From positions 1-41,000 of the forward strand of contig JAQGAU010000103.1 in the NCBI GenBank assembly GCA_034698045.1: DNA of 41,000 nucleotides. Direction: 5' to 3'. The position numbers and the translations under genes are program-made. The DNA is from Paramacrobiotus richtersi. Its lineage: Eukaryota > Tardigrada > Eutardigrada > Parachela > Macrobiotidae. Below the pieces are notes generated by a model. The model was not told where the DNA came from and did not search any database. It saw only the letters and a program-made list of their open reading frames with translations. This document shows, piece by piece, positions 34,981 to 41,000 of this stretch. Within the stretch, counting starts at the first letter, position 1; each line of letters begins with the position of its first letter.

Positions 34981-35984
34981 GTAGGCTGATATTGCTAAAA
35001 ATGGCTTCGTATTAATGTTTTTATCGTAAGGCGGAAGTCTGAAAGGCACCTTATAATGAAGGTCTATTGTCTTTCCGCAACGGGACAACTTTGTCAGAAA
35101 CAACTGCAAATCACCCTCCAGAAGCTCAAATGCTTCTCAGCAGCCAGTACTATTTTTTTAAATTTTGTTTGAGTCGTTTTGCGCCTGTATGCAATTTTTA
35201 GTGGTTCCGAATTTGGGGCCAGAAAATACTTTCTTGTGACGTGTGAGTCTTCCTATAGCGACACTAAATCAGACAGCCCTGTCTGAGACCCTTTCTCGTT
35301 TAGCGGAAAGGGGCTCAGAGAGGCTCGTCCGCTTTAGTCTCGCTATGGTCTGCCTGCCATACAAGTACACAGGGATAGGCAATAGCTCATTACGCAAGCC
35401 GTATTGTTCGAGGCTACACAGACAATAGAATCTTTTGTTCTGAAAAATGTGCTCGTATTTTGCTAATATCTCGCTCATTTTATGAGATATGCACTTCAAA
35501 AAGTATACAGCTCATGTACAGGTCACAGTCTTGGATCTACTCAAATCTGGTGAAAATCGGATGAAAACTGAACGCGCTATCGCGGTGCGCAGAAGCGGTT
35601 GTCAACCCACGTTTTTGCATTACTCTTGAATATGGAGGGCCTCCGCTTCGCTTCGGTCGAAAATGCATTTAATTAATATCTAATTAATTGACTATTGTAC
35701 CCAAACAATAAAATTAATTATTAAACTTAATTAAATAATAAGAGTGACCGACTAATGACAGGCACACGCCGAAATCCATTTGAGTTGAGTATAGAGAGAG
35801 GACAGGACCTTTGCTTCGCTTCGGTCGATAATTTAATTTATTTTAATACACTTACATTTCCTTGTAAAAAATATTCATGAATGCTTGTAAGAAAGGTTCA
35901 TATTTACTTATAAAAAAGGCTTACACTGGCCTACGCCTATTGATGCACTCTTACCAAATATTTTCCGTGTAACCTTGATTCTGG
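34981..35984. other. Spacer left of LLP-6 with dispersed repeat fragments
   Basis: No gene seen. CCTCCGCTTCGCTTCGGTCG at about 35640-35659 and CCTTTGCTTCGCTTCGGTCG at about 35809-35828 are ends of the same dispersed repeat. The new-domain exon expected downstream of LLP-6 is not present here. Confidence 0.5.
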
Positions 35985-37913
35985 CTAAAGAAGCGCTTTG
36001 CCCACCTTTTCGCCGCGATCCTCCGCACAGACGTCCGGTTGCCGATGGCGAATCCTTTCACTGAAGCGAGGCCGGCTAGCGGAAGCTTTGCGTGTCGTTC
36101 TCGGGCGGAAGAAGGGTGAACGCGCCACACTGTTGACTTGGCTAGCCGATGCCGTCACCTTCGACGATCCCCCATCCGGCCGCTGCCCGTGCGAACTGGG
36201 GTCGGAAAGGCGTTCCGATGACGCATTACCCAAACTGCAGCATCCCAGTCACGACAAACACTTCCACGAAACAGGACTCGTATATCAAACTCCCAAGTAA
36301 CGTCGATTGTACCTTCGCTTCGCGGTAAATGTAAAAAACCAGTGGACGTATTTTTTCGAAGATAACAAAACTTGGTGAACGTGTTAAAAAGTGTAGAAGA
36401 AATCTACAAATTGTAATTTTTATAAAGCAAACAACGACAAAAGAGCGGCGCCTGCAAGAAGTACAATTTTCTATGCTAACTGAATCTTCCCGTTGTTAGA
36501 ATCAGTGCTCGCGTGTGAATCCTTACCCCTCTTCGCCTTCCTTCTTCAGACCATCGTCCGTCCTAATTCCCGCATAGAGCGCGGCCAGCCGCTCTTTCTC
36601 CTCGACGACCTGCTGGTAGCGTGCGTTGGTATCGCGAAGTGTTGCGGACATTTCCTGCATCTGCTGCTCCGTATGTTCTTTGTACTGGTCGTACTCAGCA
36701 CGCAGCCGGTTCAGCTCATCCGTCTGGTGTCGATGCTGGTGACCTTGAATCGTTGTGGACATTTCGGTCATCCGCTGTTTGGTCTGTTTCTTGTAATTAG
36801 AGTATTCATCGCACAGCTTGTTCAGTTCGTCCTTCCAGTCACGATTCTGTCCAAGATAAGTGATTTGACAACAATTTATTCGAGACAATAAAATGAAACC
36901 TACAATTCACTTCAGTTTATTACGCGCAAAAGCTTTTGTAAATGCAGAGCTCGACTGAATCTTGCAAGCTAAATTCACTTAAACAGTTTTTTTCTAAATG
37001 GTCTCTGTAGTAGACCAAGCTCTTACAGCTTTCTGCGCAGCGGCCAGCTCCTGGGACGTCTCACGGCAGTTGTTGATGGCAGCCGTGGCAGTCGCCTGGT
37101 ACTGCTTCTTATCTTCTTCCGTGGTGCGCAGCTGGTGCTTCATGTCGTCCAGCTGCAAAAAAACACATCCTAATTTTCAGAATACGGTATCGCTACAATT
37201 ACAAAACTAAAAAGCATTTTTAAAATTAAAATCACAACTTTCATATCGGCAAAATAAGGTCGACGAAAATCGACACGGTTTGCGAAAACAAAACGGCAAA
37301 ATTCGATGCTCCGGTAAGATAAATTTTTGTTTTTCGTTATTAAACAGGTTAGCAAGTTAGTACTGCAGTTGGACAACGTGACTAAAAGTCCACGGTTTGA
37401 TACTGTATTGGTCTGCGATATACATGGTCCAAACAAGGCGAAATGAAGTACCTTCCGTTGATACATTCCAGCCAGTTGATTCTCAAAGTCACTTCGCGCA
37501 GCTTCCCAATCGACCTGAAACTGGGCACGCATGCGACTAATGTTGACATCCGGGACCGAGCGGCCTGCGGTACCGCTGTCCACGGCTTCCAGTGAAACGG
37601 CCTGACGCTGCATTTTCTACAAAAAACCATCGAAGTTCAAGTTAACCGAATATTGCATAACACTAACAACAACTAACTTCATACATCGTTTTTCAAACAA
37701 AATCACGCGCATTGAAATCCTAATTCTTCAGCAGATGTTCGTAACTCATCAAGAACAGTTTTGCAACACTTGATTTACATCGTTTGTCTGCAGATCAGCC
37801 TCGTTCGACGCCATTTCTGCGCCGGTCAGGTTCCGATCGCCTTCCCGTAGTATGTCTTCAGCAGTTGTAGCGCGACTGTCGACATCTTCCACACGGGCTT
37901 CCAGTCCCGCCAT
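35985..37913 (-). CDS. LLP-6: lamin-derived coiled-coil protein lacking the new domain and the basic nuclear signal
   Basis: Exons 37779-37913 (start MAGLEARVEDVD), 37452-37616 (exon 5), 37027-37152 (exon 6), 36527-36846 (enlarged exon 7) and 36006-36234 (exon 8) join in phase. Reading through the donor of exon 8 adds VGKALL and a stop at 35985, 331 residues in total. The exon 7 equivalent is 99 bases longer because its first part is duplicated in frame (NRDWKDELNKLCDEY then TDELNRLRAEYDQYK). The KRKRP signal of its sisters is replaced by HGQRPDGG. No CX2C exon occurs downstream, so the locus is 3'-truncated or has evolved a tail-less form. Head, coil 1A and exon 4 are absent as in the others. 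Cytoplasmic location is possible but only inferred. Confidence 0.65.
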
Positions 37914-38333
37914 ACTAAAACAAAAATCCCACAGTACTCAATCAGGAATTTCGTTCAAAGATAAACCCAGAAAAAACACTGTAATGCTCAGATTCTATGA
38001 CACTGCAAAAAAATTCACAATTTGTTCATTCTTTCAGGTTCTTCGATCTTACTCTTCTTCTCCAGTATTGGCTTGTTCAACGGACTTCACTCACAGCACA
38101 AAGATATGAAAGTTCTGGGGAAATACTGAACAGGCCAGGCACTTTATTATTAGTGCAAAACAATGGTCAGATGGGATATATTCCGTTTTCACCTGGCCAG
38201 AAAGAGAAATCAAGCTGAAAATCCTGAGGAAAAGCTGAAAAACTGAGCCAGATCAAACTCGTCGGACGTTGAGCTGACAAAAACGCAAAGCCGTTCGAAG
38301 AGTTTCTTCGGCATGTATGATGTCAGTATGAAT

Positions 38334-40052
38334 TATTATACAACTTGCGATAACCAAATCGAGGAACAAGAACATCGACCCGAACAAACATGTTTCGTGT
38401 CGAATCGTGTTCTATCGGTTGTTGAACCGTGTTCCTGCTTTTGCCACTGTTGTTTGTCGCTGGGCGTTAACAAATCCATCGACACAAGAAGGCGTTCCGT
38501 AATCCGTGTAAGGCAGTTAACGCCACCCAGAAAGACAAACATCGTAGCAATCCGAGAATTACCATTGGCGGACAGCTAATTAAAGTAGATCGAGAGTGAC
38601 TACAGCCAATGGGAAATTTCCGTCTACAGCATGGAAGTCAATGGCAATGTTAAGTCTACGGGAGTTATGAAAACAGTGTGCAATTATCAGATATTGTCTC
38701 ACCGAAATATCTTCTGCAAACTGGTGGGTGTTTTTTGCCAGCGAGGGGCTTTTTAATCTTAGCTATACGTATCCGTGTCCCAGAACTGAGATTTCCTCAC
38801 ATGTCAGAGATTGAAGTGTTATAAGGAGCAGGGAACCCTGCTATCAGCTGGGAACCCAGCCACGTTTCTGAGGCATTATGGATGTTCTGCAGCCTTCCAG
38901 TTTATCAACAGTGGTTTCTCTGCGTGCAGTTTTGCCCGATTTTCGTATGGCGAGCAGAACAATGTCACTTTTTGAAGGTAAGTCACCTGAAACGCCATGA
39001 TTAAGGAGCAGATTAATACTTTTTTCAGCGTATCTTGCAATATAAGTGGCTGCAGAGCCAAACTGAACCAATTGTCACGATTTTTCTCTTAATATGGTGA
39101 AAAATTATTGCACGATTAGTAATTACTGTTCGTGGGTGCGGAATTTTTAAACTGATTTTTGTGCTTTAGCATGGAACATTCCTGATCTATCAGCCGATTC
39201 CCGTGAATGCTGGCTACCCAGCAAAACCTGAATTTTCGATGAGGTAGAAATAAGTCCTCAATTCAATCTTTCTTATTTTTACTGTGCGACATAGGTTCCA
39301 TAATCAACTGAACTTATGTAAGATTATATACGTGCAGACTGTTATCGTCTTGGATTTCTGCAGTGTGCTATTAGGCACATTGCGCCACAAATAGTATGGC
39401 ATTGTTTTAACAAGACCGCCTTTAATTGGTTTGCTGATGTTTTTTCACTAGTAGTTCACACGGCGAATGACAATAGTTTTTGCTTTGAAATTATTACAGC
39501 AACAGTGTCAGTGCACAATTCTCTATTTTTTAGCGGGTTCCCGCTGGCGCTGGCTACCCAGCAGGATCAATTTTTTCCCAAGCGGAACCCATGAGGATGG
39601 ATTTTATTGTTACCTATTTTTGTACCTGATTCGTCTGTGGAAAATTTTGGTTTCAAGTTCTGGTATAATAATAATTAATGTGGCCTGTGTGTTATTTTAA
39701 TGCACGGTATATTAAAATATTGCGCAAAGTGTTGTTTTTCTACTTTGTACATGTAAATCTGCCAGTAAAATCTGATTAATACGGTTTGTCAAGATAGTTA
39801 GGCGGATTTGAAGCAGAAAATAACAATAAACCCTGTTGCTGCTTCAAATTCAAATTCATCTGGGAAACCAAAGAATGCCGTAGTTTTTTACAATAAATAA
39901 ACCAACAGTTCATACGTGTTTGTTATCGTGGCTGCCGCACGTGCTCGGCGAGTACACGTGGATTTGACGCACAAACACGGTTAACTTCGCACTTTGTTTG
40001 TACGTTGCGCCAATGTTCTTGTTCGCCGTTTTGGTTATCGCAATTTCTATAA
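38334..40052. mobile_element. 1.7-kb terminal-inverted-repeat element inserted upstream of LLP-6
   Basis: Ends match as inverted repeats over about 40 bp: TTATACAACTTGCGATAACC on the left and TTATAGAAATTGCGATAACC read inward from the right, both continuing to GAACAAGAACAT. TATGAAT flanks both ends (38327-38333 and 40053-40059), consistent with a target-site duplication of about 7 bp. Open frames inside are short and none looks like a transposase, so it is non-autonomous or of an unknown type. It separates LLP-6 from its promoter block at 40.1 kb. Confidence 0.85.
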
Positions 40053-40079
40053 TATGAATCATCTCCCTGATAGGATTTT

Positions 40080-40195
40080 TTATCAGAGTTGTGGAATCCA
40101 TTGGTTTACTCACGCTGACGCAGTGCGCGTGTCCAGTGGAATACAGTTGGCGGGAAAGGGACAAGGGCGCAAAGAAGTAACAAAACCGGCCATGG
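40080..40195 (-). promoter_or_regulatory. Putative LLP-6 promoter with E2F-like site, displaced by an insertion
   Basis: TTTCCCGCCAA on the minus strand at 40147-40157, with the flanking GCGCCCTTGTCCC and the GAGTTGTGGAATCCATTGG block. It is the best-preserved of the LLP promoters, but the 1.7-kb element now lies between it and LLP-6. Confidence 0.5.
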
Positions 40196-40488
40196 AAATC
40201 CAAAAATAATTTATTCGTTGATATCGAAGTCTAGTCTGGATACGTTTTCATTTGAATTATCGGTGTGTCGACATCTGTTTTCTGGGCAACCGTCAAAAAG
40301 CGAAATTTCCAAATTTCAGGCTAGCTTTAATTCTGAAAGGCAGCACATTAGATACCAGCACCCAAAACGGTAGCTGACTGAGGTTACTTCAACTTTTGTG
40401 CAGTAACTGCAGTCCACTTTATGGATGTGTAGTCCACTTTATTTTTGCAACCCTCATAACAAAATTGTAAACGCAAAGTTTTTTTAAC

Positions 40489-40577
40489 AGAAAAGCCGTT
40501 CGAAGAGTTTCTTCGGCATGTATGATGTCAGTATGAATCATCTCCCTGATAGGATTTTTTATCAGAGTTGTGGAATC
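40489..40577. repeat. Duplicate of the LLP-6 promoter flank without the insertion
   Basis: This 89-bp segment equals 38287-38333 joined directly to 40060-40096, with TATGAAT present once. It is an uninterrupted (pre-insertion) copy of the site that carries the 1.7-kb element. Confidence 0.9.
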
Positions 40578-40619
40578 GTTGTTTCCTATCGATATTTTTT
40601 GCGGTCTTTATACGACTAA

Positions 40620-41000
40620 CTACTGCGACACGTAAACAGACGATCCGTAAGAATTTATTGTCAGACTGACTTCTGAAACTTTCCAGAAATCATGGTCAGA
40701 TAACATCTCCGCATAAGGTAACTTGCTACTCATTACGATGTCACACCCCGAACCAAACATTTCAATACTAATACGGAACCATTCTGCGACAGATAAACAC
40801 AAGTTACATCACTTATTACTTTCTTGATTCTGTTAACTAAAGTTTTCACAAACGTTTCATCACAATATCATGAGCAATAAGCGGCATATTATACAGTATA
40901 CAAATGAAATGTGCTGTTTTCCTCGAAAAACGTCTTCTACAACGGTGCACTGCTAAAGCATTCAATATCGAATGGCCGGAGCCAAGCGGCACAGATACTG
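40620..41000 (-). pseudogene. Second partial copy of the unrecognised 33.6-kb gene, running off the window
   Basis: On the minus strand AEMLSDHDFWKVSEVS ends at a stop at 40620. The DNA (GTCAGATAACATCTCCGCATAA and ATCACAATATCATGAG) is clearly related to 33660-33870. The gene, if any, continues beyond the right edge. Confidence 0.35.

Overview
This window is animal nuclear DNA. Short GC-rich exons with GT..AG introns lie in very AT-rich introns and spacers. The gene set is a nuclear lamin, an EF-hand nicotinamidase of the invertebrate Naam type (absent from vertebrates) and PET117. A tardigrade is my best guess, because lamin-derived intermediate-filament proteins are known there (cytotardin of Hypsibius), but the sequence alone does not prove it. 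Exon coordinates were read by hand from splice signals, reading phase and comparison among the repeated copies.

Layout. 0.4-4.6 kb: a six-exon nicotinamidase on the minus strand with an intronless BTB/POZ gene on the opposite strand inside its fourth intron. 4.9-5.1 kb: PET117 on the plus strand, head to head with the nicotinamidase. 5.7-10.8 kb: a complete eleven-coding-exon lamin on the minus strand (head, coiled-coil rod, nuclear localisation signal, Ig-like tail; no CaaX box seen). 11.4-37.9 kb: six further lamin-derived units, LLP-1 to LLP-6. Five are in the same orientation as the lamin; LLP-5 is inverted. 27.5-28.5 kb holds a higher-order minisatellite. 29.4-30.2 and 38.3-40.1 kb hold terminal-inverted-repeat elements. 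33.6-35 kb and the right edge hold two decayed copies of an unrecognised gene.

The main discovery is the LLP family. Relative to the neighbouring lamin, every member lacks the head, coil 1A and exon 4. All but LLP-3 have an ATG in place of the first full codon of lamin exon 3, which looks like the new start. The C-terminal half of the lamin Ig fold is replaced, at the same phase-0 intron, by one new exon of about 130 residues carrying an invariant CX2CX15H...C signature and a near-invariant QDRQDYLLGKYPRR block. I do not recognise this domain. Whole coiled-coil exons have been lost, fused or duplicated while frame is kept. Five of the six units read open from start to stop; LLP-5 has two frameshifts. 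An E2F-like site (TTTCCCGCCAA) sits in the putative promoter of the lamin and of most copies, so the array may be co-regulated with the cell cycle.
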